NCBI RefSeq assembly: GCF_037975245.1
Contig: NC_092574.1
Location: 27,388,713-27,452,712, forward strand
From: Apostichopus japonicus
Lineage: Eukaryota > Echinodermata > Holothuroidea > Aspidochirotida > Stichopodidae
Direction of reading: 5' to 3'
DNA: 64,000 bases
Shown: positions 14,241 to 23,763 of the stretch, piece by piece
Position numbering within the stretch: position 1 is the stretch's first letter
How the letters are laid out: every line of letters starts with the position of its first letter
The notes under the pieces: generated by a model
Database searches by the model: none
Told to the model about the DNA's origin: nothing
The model's input: only the letters and a program-made list of their open reading frames with translations
Made by a program: the position numbers and the translations under genes

Positions 14241-17200
14241 GAAATGTATTTATTTCGTTTTCAGCAAGAGATGAATATCACTTTTTGATTGCAATATACT
14301 TTCTAATGTAATGGAACAGTGCACGTTGCACGATGCAAGCATCAATGAGTGGACAAAATATCATAAATAAAACAATATAATCGAAATATTTAAAATATTG
14401 ATGAAGATTTCATATGACATAAAAGTTATAGATCTTCATCAGTACTTAATTACTACTCCATGCGAAATTGATCAAAATAGGTTATAAACGAATAAAATTG
14501 TAAAACATTGCAATGATTGACAGCCCATGACGAATCAGATTACACACAATAATTCATTTTGTACATAATAAACTCCTTCAAAATGTATTTTTGTAAGAAG
14601 ATTTTGCCTCTGTGGGTTAAAGCTTCACATCAAGATGATGGTATCATGATTTAACTCGTGCACTGTGTTTTCACCAGATACATTCATACCAATTGGCCAA
14701 ACGGAACAAACTTTATATTCGAAGAAATGATGACACCAAGATGTGATCTTCTCCCAGCATAAGTACACCCCGTGATAAGAATTATCCGACTATATTTCAT
14801 CGAATCAAGCAGTCTTGCATCGCACCAGCATATGTGCTACAAAAAAGGCACAATGTTTGAAGTAGTTTGACCCTATACATGTGGTAATGATACATAATAC
14901 GTTCCCCATGCCTTTACCCCCCCCCCCCCATACATCATTACATATAGATATGTAAATAAGTTACATAATTTTCTTATTTGACTACGCATCATCATTAAAA
15001 CCCAAGATGTCCATGCCTGTCCCCAACTGTTTGAAGTCACTTGAAGGAATGTGTAAAACCTAAGCATAATATACCCACCTTGATATCCCCGAGGGGTCGC
15101 TTACTTGAGGATTTTCCCAAAAAACACGTTTGCTAGTCTGCCGCCAGTCAGCTATGATCGAACGCTGTGAAGAAGGGCATCTGTCAGCAGTCGGACCGGT
15201 TGTGTCAGGGGGTGGGCTACGCCGTCTGCGTCGACCACATTCTATACATACAAAATAAAAAACATAGGACTGTACTCTATCCGGAAGTCATGACTTTTTC
15301 CTTTTCTTTTGTAATTACCTGGTCAACGTTTTTCTACCCTGTTACAAGTTATTTTCATCGTGTTGGAGAAATCGGCTTATTAACACAGTTTGTAAAAGTC
15401 AGTGAAGTAAATATGAATACTTTACCGGGTGTTTTTTGCCCATCCAGTGGATATTTTCTAATTAACGGGATGAACAACATTGATTTTTTTTCTTATTTAT
15501 GTTCGATAAAACATATAATAGGGATTGCAACAACGTTCATAGAAGCACAACTTATATTCTATTTATATCGACAAAAATGGGGAAATCAGGTCCTTTTTCG
15601 ACTAATATTTCCATTTAATTTGTAATATATTATAAATTTAAAAAATAATGCTGTATCAAACAGGGTGTCGATCCGTTTTCAGAATTGGAGAAGCAAACAT
15701 ACCAACGCAAACACCATAAATGCATGCATATATACGTCATCAAACACATACATAAGTTGGTTGTGTAGTCGCTCTTTCTGTACTACCGTATATTTCAAGG
15801 AAGAAAAACAACTCAATGGCAATTTCTGTACTACCGCATATTTCAAGAAAGAAAAACCACTCAATGGCGTAGGAAGCAACCACAAAGTTTGGGAGTGAAA
15901 TCCTAGCCAGTTTGGGGCTTTCCCAGCAGGACTCAACAGTTTTAGATGCTACTGTAGCTCAGATTAGAGATGTAAATTCAACATTTTACCTCCAAATGTA
16001 GACAATTTTACTTAAACGTTTTCCTGAAATTTGTTATGATTTTCTCAACATTTGAGTACAAGAATTCTGATTTCTTCAACTTTTTTCTTGGATTCGTGTG
16101 AAATCAAATGTAGAATTTTGGTGTAAGAAATGTAAGAATGTAAGAAAAATATGGATATTGGCCTCCTTTACATGTAAATTTCGACAGTGTTTAACTCATA
16201 ATTTCCCCCATTTTATACTTCTGTCTATTGTCTCTATACCTTTTCTGGGTTTTCTGGCAAAATGTTGGCGTTCATCTTAAATTAAACGGATTATGAGGTA
16301 GGTGAAGTGAGACATTGATCATATGATTGCCTTGCCCTCCTTGATTTCATGAATACGATCAAATATGTATTTGTAAACAATAAACACAAAGTCACGTTTT
16401 GCCAGCGGCACAAGGTATATTACCTTTGTACAAGCTGATTCGAAGTGTTTTTCTCTACTGATGTATTAGTTTTGTTTAACATGTAGGCTTACTGCTTTTC
16501 AATTTGAAGCAACTATTCGAAGTATCGTATTTATTGTTTTGTTTATGCATCCTGGGTGAGGGCAACACACTTTTAACCACTATTTTAGCTGTTGCGGGGT
16601 ATTGACCTCTGCCCCTTAGCATTAACGCCCCTGATATCATAGCTATAGTTACCGTCAACTTCACTTATCGCGAAAATGTTAACGATAACTTGACATGCAT
16701 TGGACTATTTACTAATTCCCATACTTGAGATGGTTTGGAATATCTTAATTCTGGTTTCTATGCATATCTCTGATATTAAAACGAGAATTTGTGGGCAAGT
16801 AATTTACTCGGTGGGTAATGGGCAAGCTAAATTAACTGGGTGGGAGAAACAACTAACATATGTGCAAGTGTTTGTGTTAATTACGAAAAGTGTTGTTTAA
16901 TTACGAAATGTTTGGAGATATTTGAAATCATAACTAAACAAAGGTGGGGTGGTAGCCCTTACATGATGGAAATAAGCCGAGAAGATATTTGAATGAATAA
17001 AAGTTATTTGTTTTTGCCTGTGTAAAGATATACTAAAACTCCAAATCTTGTCTTACAAACAGCAGAACAATTTATTTCTACCCAATTTGACCAAAGCCCA
17101 CATTATCTGCAAAGATCGCGGAATAAGAACCTTCGTGAAAATTCATTTCAAAACCATTTCTATTACATACACATTTTGGTTAGCTAATTTTCATGTGCAG

Positions 17201-20200
17201 TATATATTTGCATATTGTGATAGTAATACTAACATTTTCGACTTTATACAAATCTGCACACAATGGTTAGTCCCAATGAACGAACATCCATTTCTCAATA
17301 ATAGTCAACAAAAGTCAGTTGATGGTATTCCCAATCCACTAACATACATATAAAACTTGTTCACCCAGCCATAACACCCTTCCTCTGCTCAAGTTACTGG
17401 TCAACATCTACTTTATTCTTCATATCCCATATAATTCGTTCCATGTAAGTGAATATTCAACGTATATAGTCTACCCTTCTTACGAAAAGTTTGCTCACCC
17501 TGAATGCTGACATTTTCCCTGTATTGTATTTAATTGACTAGCGTCTCGTCTTCTCCGTCCTTATATTAACTTGTTTTTCTTATTCTTATTCTTCCTCTGT
17601 TTTTCGCATCTAAAGAAATGTTGGTTATTACCAGATGGAAATGACACAAGCAAAACCTTGGCCATAACTTCATACTAGATTCGTCTGCAATATCTAGTCT
17701 TAATTCCCTAAGGTAGCTTCTAAGGGAGGTCGGTAAGAAGAGGGGAGGAGCTACTGGGTGGGCGGATTTTGACAATTGGCCTACAATACATATAGTGACG
17801 ATTTTGTAGTGCCGGGCGAAAATGGTAACTCCTTGACTATGAAGTGAATATTGCACTAGAAATGTACTCGCTTTGTGGTCCTCGTGATAGCAGCGTGGAC
17901 TTTTCTGTTTGTGTTCAGTTAGGCTATGTTATAAGGGAAGCCAGCAATCTCGCAACGAACCTCTTCAACTCGCACAAGAAATATATGTACGGTATCTCGT
18001 CTTACACGTACCGTATCTATCACTTCTTTACACTAAAAGGTTACAGATGTCAAATTTACACAAAACAGCAACACAAATTCAAGGCTACAAATGTTAGCGC
18101 TAACTTTTCGGTATTTACACGGTAAGCGAAATATCTTTTGCATGATACTAATTTCTTTACACTTTAACTTTTAACATAAGAGGGCATTCCAAAAATGACT
18201 TTCAAAGTATATGTCTAGTCCATCGAGCAGGCTTCAAAAAGTGCTTAAAAAATACTAGTTTCGTTGCACATTTTTAGTACCAAGGTTTCTTGGTTGGAAG
18301 TTGTAGAGGGATGTCCTGTGAACATTTTTCGCGATCTTGAATGATTGGAGAGGTGTTATTTTTCGAGTAAACAACAAACAAATGACGTCACTCTTATACG
18401 GTGTACGACAACTACAACAAAGCAATTCCTTGTCACAGCAACATGAAAATGGCATTAAAATGCATTTGAACTTATAAGAACCAAGATGTTTTTGTTGACA
18501 GGTATAGAGGGATGTCCTGAGATTATCTTAGGAGTTGCTGGATGCTTGGAGAGATGTTATCTTGCGGGTAAACAACAAATTACCTCACTATGAAGTGTGG
18601 GCTAAACTAAAAATCATCAACGACTATTCACAGCAACATGGTAATAGTTTTAAAATTTTACTAGACCTATTTGGAACCAGGTTTGTTGGTTGAATGATGT
18701 GGAGAAATGTCCTAAGAATACTGGAAGAGTTGTTGGATGCTAAAAGAGGCAATACTTTACGAGTAAACAATAAACATATGTCGTCATAGTCCATCTGGGC
18801 AGGCTTAATAAAAACGAGTTCGTTGCACATATTTAGTACCAAGGTTTGTTGGTTGGAAGTTGTAAATGGATGTCCTGGAAACATTTTTCGCGATATTGGA
18901 TGTTTGGAGAGGTGTTATTTTTCAAGTAAACAACAAACAAATGATGTCACTGACAATTAAACTCAGGAGTTCCTTGTAACAGCAACATCAAACGACACAA
19001 TTTAAATGTTCTTGCACTTATTTAGAAACAGGATGTGTTGGTTTCAAGTAATGGAGGGATATCAAAATGATATGTAAAGAGTTGTTGGGTGCTAGGAGAG
19101 GTGTTATTTTACGAGTAAACAATATACACATGACGTCACTCTTATACGTGTACGATAATGAAAAAAGAGCAGTTTCTTGTCACAGCAAGATAATAACATA
19201 ATTTAAATGTTCTTGCACTAACAGTATTTAGGACCAGGTAATGTTGGTTGAAAGCTATATAGGAACGTCTGAAGACATTTTACGGTTGTTGGGTGCTAAG
19301 AGAGGTTTCATGAAAAGAGTAAACAATAAAATAAAAAAAATTTCATTCTTATACGTTGTACTGTACGACAATTAAACAGAGCAGTTCCTTGTCACAGCAA
19401 GATGATAAAATAATTAAACCTGGATGTGTTGGCTGAAGTAATAGAGGAATGTCCGAAGAATATTTTAAGAGTTGTTTGATTCTTAAAGCAGTGTTATTTT
19501 TCGAAAACAACAAATTTATGTTGTGTTAAACATAATCTGAATAATTGCATTTTTAAACACTGTCCGTCTCCTGAAGTCTGCCTCGAGACTCACCTTTAAC
19601 GCAAATTAGCTGGTCAAAAACGCAGTGACCAGGCAAAAATATATATTTTTAGGTTTTGGAAAATTACAAGTATCACCTTCCCATGAGAGTAGGAACGGAT
19701 GACTCTGAGATCGTGTGAACAACTTGAAAAGGCGTAACGCTCACACAAATAAACATAAAGAAAATAGAAGGTTTACAATGCACATGAATCTTGTATTAAA
19801 ACCAATGGGGCCTTAAACTTAAAGAAAAATTTAAATTATATAAATGGGTAACTTAAAGATCTTATCAGAGCTGTTACGTCTAATAAGAAATCCCCTGAAC
19901 TTATTGGAAAATAAAATGCTTAAAAGTCCAAACGAAATAAAAACACAATCGCTGCGCGGGTCAACCAAATACAAAGTCGCGAAATATAATTGCTTCCTTG
20001 GGTTACTTCCGGGGCAGGTTCACTCTGTTGGGGGACGTCTCTGAGGTAGGTTGGCTCTCTGGACGGCTCTAGAACAGCTTGCTCTTCACTCCTTGGTATT
20101 CGGGGTCCATTGACCTATCAGCTGTCAATTAAGTTCCTAAGGAATTACCAGACACATAACTTAACCCGAATCTAAACTTATAAATGGGTCCCATCAGTGT

Positions 20201-23200
20201 CCTTAAATAAATTTGTAGATACACATCCATCACCAAGAATATTCCTACCAAAACAAAATAGCTATTAAACTGTTTATTTTTCCCACAGTTCTCAAAATTG
20301 ATAGAGGCTGGAGCCAGTACATGTATTCCTAGAAAACAAGGACAACAAAAGACATTTGCTATGTTTAAAAAAGGCAAAGGTCACACAGGGCCACCTGACC
20401 ACAAACTGTTGCCCTGTAGAAGTAGCAAAAAGTAAAACTTTGGGGAAAACCTCAATCAACCAAAGTAATTTATTCATTGTCAAATGAATAAAACAAAATT
20501 GGAAAATGAAAAAAATGATCAACATAAAAACAACAAAACATTAACCAGGTTATGCTTTGGTTACACAAACAATCCTTTCTGAGTTATATGACTTCCTCGT
20601 CACTGTCAACATGACCAACACTCATTGCCACTTGCTTAAGAAGAAGTAGTCTTCCTCTGTAATGTGTAAACAGAATGTCTTGGCCAATAGCATTTTCATC
20701 CTTTCATCACATCTCTGTTCAGCAGCTTCTTTGAGCCGTTTTCCAGCACCTTGTGTTAGACACTGAGACAGCTGTTCTGTCTGCCCGCTACCAGATCTTC
20801 TTCCTTTCGAAAACTTGAGTCCTGATTTTCCACAAGTTTTTGTTGTGTCAGAGAAATCTCTGGAGAGGAAGCACCGTAAATATCTTTTTCTTTGGCGCCG
20901 ATGGGCCTGCACTTTTATCTGCAACAAATTAAAACCAAATTTGTTTGGTTGATACAGTAGTTTGAATTGTCTTGTCGATCACACTGTGGTTCACATTAAT
21001 TGTCTACACTGGAACTCAACTGACTAATAAGCCATCTGATATTCCATTTATTTCAATGTAAGTCTGGTGCCATGAGCTTCGTAGGGCATAGTTACAAACC
21101 CACACACTACAAAGGTTTGAGAACACTTGCATCCCTACTTGACAGGATTTTCCATACTAAAAGAAGTTCTGACCATACATGCATCAGAGTAAAATTAACC
21201 AAGCAAGATGCTTTGATATAAAATATTTTTTCCAAATTTTTAAAGAGCTGTAATAATAGGTGGTACTAAATTGAGTGCCATACTGATGCTAAATAGCTGG
21301 AAACTTACAAATGCTAACTCGCTTTGTTGGTGTACAAAATACAAGAAGGGATCTGAGACTAGGCAATACTGTAGCAATGCCTAGGCCTTTATACTTAGTG
21401 GCCTGTATACGAGCTACATTACACGCTACATTTGTTCGTGTCTTCCCGAGAGGAAGGGTTTATGACTAGACTACTCGAATAACTAGAACTAGAACACTTG
21501 AAAACCGTAGGAAAACTGATAAACTATGTACTCTCGACAAGATTATGAATGACCAATTCCAAGCTATTCAACAGGATCAATACCTCAATGCCCTTCCCAC
21601 TAGGAGACGATCAAGCCTACGCAGTTTAAAGATTGTGCGGCGGATAACATAATTAGGAATCAAGTCAACAATAATAGTAAAGCCCTTAAGTACATTCATT
21701 GTAAGACCCCCCCCCCCCCCCCAGTATAAGCATTCTTTTTTTCTCCTCTGTCATTGTTGGCTGGAATAAGCTACATGATGAGCAGGTGTGCGCGCAGAGC
21801 ATCGACACATTTAGGTGTCGTCTGGCGTGCCGCTAGTGCTGTCTATCTCCCCGTTGCGCTTATGCCCTATGGGCTTCTGCAACCGTAAGAAGAAGAAGAA
21901 GTGTGCCGTGTACTACCAGCAGCCATAGATACATACTTAGTTAGGCCCTGTTTCGACAAATTAATCCAAGACTCGAGGCTAGACCATAGGCCTAGGCCGA
22001 CATTGAATATTGATAGGCCTAACGTTAGTCTGCCTATCGAACCTACACTGGTGTTGATTTCTTTTCTTTGTTTCATGACAAGTAAAACATGAAATAAATG
22101 GTATTAAAAATAGCATATACCAGTATATAGTAGCTGTCGATCTATCCTTCACGGGTACTACGTAAATCACTTCTAGTCTAAGGCAAACTAGTATTATGGT
22201 ATTGAAGAGCCTTGTCCTTAATTATCATAATTGGCATTCATATCACTTGAGGAAGTTATGTATATTTCTTGTCACAGTATTGCAGTGATGCTCTAATATG
22301 AGTAGTAGTAACAGGCCTAGACTTACCTTCATCGTTCGTGTATTGAATCACTGAAGCACCGTCTAGGCATGGAAAGTTGTCACCTTTAATACTGCTTCAT
22401 ATCTCGGCACATTTGACTTCGGTTTGCCAACTGTTGGCTGTAAATTTCGATAGACTTTCAGCTCATCGTTCTCTTGTTATGCAGTATGTTATGCAGACGA
22501 ATTGTAAACACGTACAAACGTTACCTACATACAGTCTGTGCATATACATCACGCGGAGCCGAGCAGTTTCTGTATCAGCTGACATATCACATGATACACA
22601 ATAAGGATTTTGATTAGCTCTTTAATGAAAAATCGCTGCGGCGGGAGAAGTCCTAACAACGCAAAGCGGACTAAATGAGTCCGCCTTAAACTGCTGTTTA
22701 CTCTTAACATAACACTTCCCGAACCTCCAAAACCGAGAATTGTAATTAGCATATGAAAACACACCAGAATATGTGGTCAAACATTGTGCAACGACAGTGA
22801 ACGATATCGAGCCTCCCCAGATGGACCTGAAAAGTCCACCATGTATAAATTATCCATTAATGTATAATAACGGTATATATTAGATACCTTGGCAATTCTT
22901 TCCGCAAGACTTTGAAAGAAAAGAATGCTGTTCTAGATCTAATGACGCTATAAAAGGGAAACTGCATTTATGTAACCATTAGCTATGGAGTAGTATATAT
23001 TCCCTTCCCTTTGCACAGTATCGTCATGATCACGCGGTCACAATCTCGATACAAGGCGACTGGGGTTGTTTTATTTTCTTTGCCGTAGCTATTTTTCAGA
23101 TGACTTTCTTAAAAATTGTCATACATTGGCTGCTAATTAAAAATGCTATTTATTTCTCGAGGGAAAGGTACGCAGAAAATGTTCGACTGAAAGCACCGTA

Positions 23201-23763
23201 TCTATTCGTTACTCGGATCCTCAAACACTCGTACACATATGTAGTACGGTACTCCGAACCAGGTATAGGTGGTAGCCTACTCTGTTCTTGGTAATATGTG
23301 ATACTCATCACAACTCAGTAGTTTTGAGAAAAAAAAAGTCACCTAACAGCTTGTGCAGGAAAACGAAACAACTTAATCCACTCCCCACCCCAGTCCCCCA
23401 AAACACCGGACAGTACGTGGTAATCAATACTACTTACTATTCAAAGTGTTTGGTATTCGGATATATACAGTCGTATTTATACACGTCTGCACACAATGAT
23501 TATCCAATGAAGGAACATCCATTTCTCAATAATAGTCAATGATAAGTCAGTTGATGGTATTCCTTTTGCGTCTCTTCCCAATCCACTACCATATATGTAA
23601 GATGACATAAACACATTTATACTTCATTAATACACGATATACATATATAAATATAGTACACAAATATCGATGGAACAAGCACCTTACCTTCTGAAGCGAT
23701 TACGAAACATACAAGCAAAATCCACATAAGGATCAAAAGAGATTTGATATTGGCTTCCAACAT
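1..23763 (-). CDS. Secreted CCP (sushi)/HYR mosaic protein gene, 5' part, 18 exons
   Basis: Eighteen minus-strand exons join without a frame break into 1,044 residues, and the gene runs off the left edge. Order: signal peptide (1-25), HYR (about 26-125), CCP (126-190), CCP (191-251), HYR (252-334), five CCPs (335-665), HYR (666-759), three CCPs (760-964), HYR (965 on, cut). Every CCP lies in one phase 1-1 exon with C..C..SxCxxxC..GY/GF..C..W..C spacing, and all ten have six cysteines, as in selectin CCPs. HYR modules show the VTY-A-D-x-xGN motif. CCP/HYR mosaics such as SVEP1 and echinoderm hyalin-like proteins act in matrix, adhesion or recognition; this role is inferred. No transmembrane segment appears in the visible part. 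Phase 1-1 exons can be skipped or missed without frame damage, so extra modules cannot be excluded. The domain calls are firm and the gene identity is open. Confidence 0.85.
106..737. other. Intron 17 of the CCP/HYR gene
   Basis: Holds the dispersed repeat at 498-640; otherwise I see nothing. Confidence 0.6.
498..640. repeat. Dispersed repeat, second copy of the hairpin family
   Basis: It shares ACTGTTAGCAA..CTGCTTATCCACTA (inverted) and CATTTAGCCTTTGAAGAAG plus GATCGAAACGTTAGGCCAAC with 34460-34580. It contains the palindrome GATCCTGCTAGGATC. It lies in the intron between exons 17 and 18; a small open frame over it is not a gene. Confidence 0.75.
738..873 (-). CDS. Exon 17: first half of HYR 4
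   Basis: Acceptor TTCACAG, phase 1 in. The translation contains PYFTSDCPQYIEE and PPSATDNSGNVTVT, a textbook HYR first half. Donor GAG|GTACAC, phase 2, joins exon 18 in frame. An alternative upstream GTAACG donor would break the frame into exon 18. Confidence 0.8.
1168..1368 (-). CDS. Exon 16: CCP 10
   Basis: A phase 1-1 exon (acceptor TTACAG, donor G|GTAAAA). The six-Cys CCP reads QCPGPLDLADG, EVCE, TRCSFLC, GFVKEG, SVCLDDGSW, TNC. NAST is a possible N-glycosylation site. Confidence 0.87.
1502..1690 (-). CDS. Exon 15: CCP 9
   Basis: A phase 1-1 exon (acceptor CAACAG, donor G|GTCAGT). The six-Cys CCP reads QCNLTTVINGYISGC, TTCQFIC, GYKDEDG, RRC, GSW, LQC. Basic residues (RKRQARR) precede the fifth cysteine. 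Confidence 0.85.
1777..2001 (-). CDS. Exon 14: CCP 8
   Basis: A phase 1-1 exon (acceptor TTCAG, donor C|GTAAGT). The six-Cys CCP reads RCQALPLPHEG, DDCN, STCKISC, GFHL, FTC, EW, IEC. The intron to exon 15 is only 86 bp. Confidence 0.86.
2002..3307. other. Intron 13 of the CCP/HYR gene
   Basis: No exon recognised. Two segments with a GCCGTAAAT/ATTTACGGC and AGGGCGCTGT/ACAGCGCCCT inverted similarity (about 2585-2615 and 3088-3122) may be ends of an old repeat. Confidence 0.4.
3308..3485 (-). CDS. Exon 13: second half of HYR 3
   Basis: Acceptor AAATAG, phase 0 in. The translation contains VLHLSSINGVAVTGG, then VLGYTSTDQAGNENRFSLQL, the HYR terminal motif. The usual HYR cysteine before the last strand is absent (NENRFSL). 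Donor G|GTAGTT, phase 1. Confidence 0.8.
3934..4029. repeat. (TA)n with GATA interruptions
   Basis: Nearly 100 bp of TA dinucleotide ending in GATAGATAGATA. It begins 13 bp inside intron 12 from the exon 12 donor. Confidence 0.97.
4043..4146 (-). CDS. Exon 12: first half of HYR 3
   Basis: Acceptor TTGCAG, phase 1 in. The translation runs DEDPPIIVVPPDPVKF to DYSEWEDDI. The donor ATT|GTTAGT is atypical and lies 13 bp from a long (TA)n tract. Phase 0 out matches exon 13. The domain match is weaker than for the other HYR modules. Confidence 0.66.
4379..4588 (-). CDS. Exon 11: CCP 7
   Basis: A phase 1-1 exon (acceptor CTGCAG, donor G|GTAAGA). The six-Cys CCP begins ITCPPIDPPDNGNYTIC and ends RVCQINGQWDGVPLVC. 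The loop between the second and third cysteines is longer than in its neighbours. Confidence 0.88.
5424..5624 (-). CDS. Exon 10: CCP 6
   Basis: A phase 1-1 exon (acceptor TACAG, donor A|GTAAGT). The six-Cys CCP reads RCSGANLPAPENG, SGCP, TECILGC, GFSPM, VTC, YW, TPTC. Confidence 0.88.
6393..6587 (-). CDS. Exon 9: CCP 5
   Basis: A phase 1-1 exon (acceptor TAAAG, donor A|GTAAGT). The six-Cys CCP reads VTCPNPF, EEEC, TICMYDC, GYLVVG, IEC, GFW, APRC. A small Ala run (VAAAAF) follows the first cysteine. Confidence 0.87.
7040..7240 (-). CDS. Exon 8: CCP 4
   Basis: Acceptor CTGCAG. The six-Cys CCP reads ITCPSLPVPVNG, SECP, SWCFFEC, GYNLIG, RRC, GFW, TLC. The phase-1 donor must be A|GTACGA, the weakest donor in the gene. 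The ORF stays open about 70 bp beyond it, so the 3' limit is less sure than the others. Confidence 0.82.
8254..8439 (-). CDS. Exon 7: CCP 3
   Basis: A phase 1-1 exon with acceptor TTTAG and donor G|GTGAGT. The six-Cys CCP reads RCPPIYG, TVRC, SECRFTC, GYFL, TVRC, IW, RPSC. Confidence 0.88.
8700..10347 (-). mobile_element. Putative solo LTR or LTR-like insertion
   Basis: A 1.65 kb block in the intron between exons 6 and 7 is much richer in A+C on the plus strand than its flanks. Read on the minus strand it starts TGTTAGTGTCACG and ends TGACAGTTAGTAACA, with TG..CA termini, and has a TATATAAGG box about 260 bp in, then a GTGTGAGTCTCACC region. Short internal tandem repeats occur (three CCTATCGCTTA units near 8969-9020; a 20-bp direct repeat near 9950-9990). 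No gag-pol and no clean target duplication were found, so this is tentative. Confidence 0.42.
10420..10668 (-). CDS. Exon 6: complete HYR 2 in one exon
   Basis: A phase 1-1 exon (acceptor TTACAG, donor GTAAGT). It starts DALPPEITCPEP, has VTWADATAVDNTEG in the middle, then YTIMYKASDSFSNEATCSF and ends LLTVK. Unlike the other three HYR modules, no intron interrupts it. Confidence 0.9.
11218..11400 (-). CDS. Exon 5: CCP 2
   Basis: A phase 1-1 exon (acceptor TATCAG, donor GG|GTAAGC). Six cysteines run from VLCPM through RIEC, SRCYYIC, RVC to APAC. The usual GY is DY here (DNDYKIAGG). Confidence 0.87.
11401..14025. other. Introns around exon 4
   Basis: Apart from CCP exon 4 (13020-13214), no coding signal is seen. 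There is a short CCCCCCCTCTCTCTCTC tract near 13780-13801 and AT-rich unique sequence. Confidence 0.5.
13020..13214 (-). CDS. Exon 4: CCP 1
   Basis: A phase 1-1 exon (acceptor CACAG, donor GTAAGC). It is a six-Cys CCP: TTCGAI, NVACSHD, GSICSFEC, GYEL, IVC, W..NPPSC. The close spacing of the second cysteine and the CSFEC motif resembles selectin CCPs. Confidence 0.88.
14026..14162 (-). CDS. Exon 3: second half of HYR 1
   Basis: The first base completes the Ser codon from exon 2. The translation contains TYVTYDATDTRGNRRTNICC, the HYR VTY-A-D-x-xGN core. The domain is Cys-rich at its end (NICCFYIRCK). The donor is AAAA|GTAAGT in phase 1. The acceptor abuts a long (TTTA)n tract on the transcribed strand. 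Confidence 0.78.
14166..14240. repeat. (AAAT)n microsatellite next to a splice acceptor
   Basis: About 18 perfect AAAT units. On the transcribed strand this is (TTTA)n, ending 3 bp from the exon 3 acceptor AG. Confidence 0.97.
14241..15078. other. Intron 2 remainder
   Basis: Unique AT-rich sequence with a 10-12 C run near 14918-14929; no gene seen. Confidence 0.5.
15079..15241 (-). CDS. Exon 2: penta-arginine stretch and first half of HYR 1
   Basis: Acceptor GTATAG and donor AAG|GTGGGT; phase 1 in, phase 2 out. The residues just after the signal peptide read ECGRRRRRSPPPD, a basic run that could be a proprotein-convertase site. Then comes an HYR first half with Cys near RCPSSQ and SDPSGIS in the place of the usual ATDNSG. 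Confidence 0.78.
15775..15870. repeat. 48-bp tandem duplication
   Basis: TTTCTGTACTACCG..ATATTTCAAG..GAAAAAC..CTCAATGGC occurs twice, offset 48 bp, with few mismatches. Confidence 0.85.
17215..17690. repeat. Duplicated module, copy A
   Basis: It shares GAACATCCATTTCTCAATAA, AGTCAGTTGATGGTATTCC, ATATAATTCGTTCCATGT and AGTTTGCTCACCC, in the same order, with 23457-24590. Copy A lacks about 700 bp that in copy B contains exon 1. Confidence 0.82.
18240..19515. repeat. Diverged ~195-bp tandem repeats, about 6-7 copies
   Basis: Recurrent anchors GGTTTGTTGGTTG, GAGGGATGTCCTG, GAGAGGTGTTATTTT, GAGTAAACAA, ATGACGTCACTCTTATACG and CCTTGTCACAGCAA appear in the same order, with the GTAAACAA anchor near 18366, 18568, 18762, 18927, 19115, 19319 and a decayed one near 19505. 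Confidence 0.88.
20590..20927 (-). pseudogene. Unrecognised coding-like relic
   Basis: A minus-strand block has pyrimidine-rich sequence and TTGCAG at its 5' end. It has plausible protein in more than one frame: a basic SAPKKK segment, a 101-codon frame with TEQLSQCLTQGAGKRLKEAA, and a last frame with LLLLKQVAMSVGHVDSDEEV before TAA. No single frame runs through. It may be a decayed transposon ORF or a gene fragment; I do not recognise the family. Confidence 0.25.
21450..21905 (+). mobile_element. Decayed LINE 3' end
   Basis: The plus strand encodes LENRRKTDKLCTLDKIMNDQ and RRRSSLRSLKI, typical of the region after the RT of CR1/jockey LINEs. After frame breaks and a poly-C run come GWNKLHDEQV and SIDTFRCRL, the usual WN.LP....SIDTFK..L end. 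A (GAA)n tail closes it at 21890-21905. Confidence 0.65.
21707..21722. repeat. Poly-C run
   Basis: Sixteen C inside the LINE remnant; length is prone to assembly error. Confidence 0.9.

Larger units (their letters stand above)
15242..23687. other. Intron 1 of the CCP/HYR gene (8.4 kb)
   Basis: It holds a 48-bp tandem duplication (15775-15870), a duplicated module (17215-17690), seven ~195-bp repeats (18240-19515), a coding-like relic (20590-20927) and a LINE 3' remnant (21450-21905). The rest, including 16000-17200 and 22000-23400, shows no gene. Confidence 0.6.

Noticed and set aside
15167-15625. A 152-codon plus-strand frame
   Set aside because: It overlaps HYR exon 2 on the other strand, its residues show no domain, and the sequence is AT-rich.
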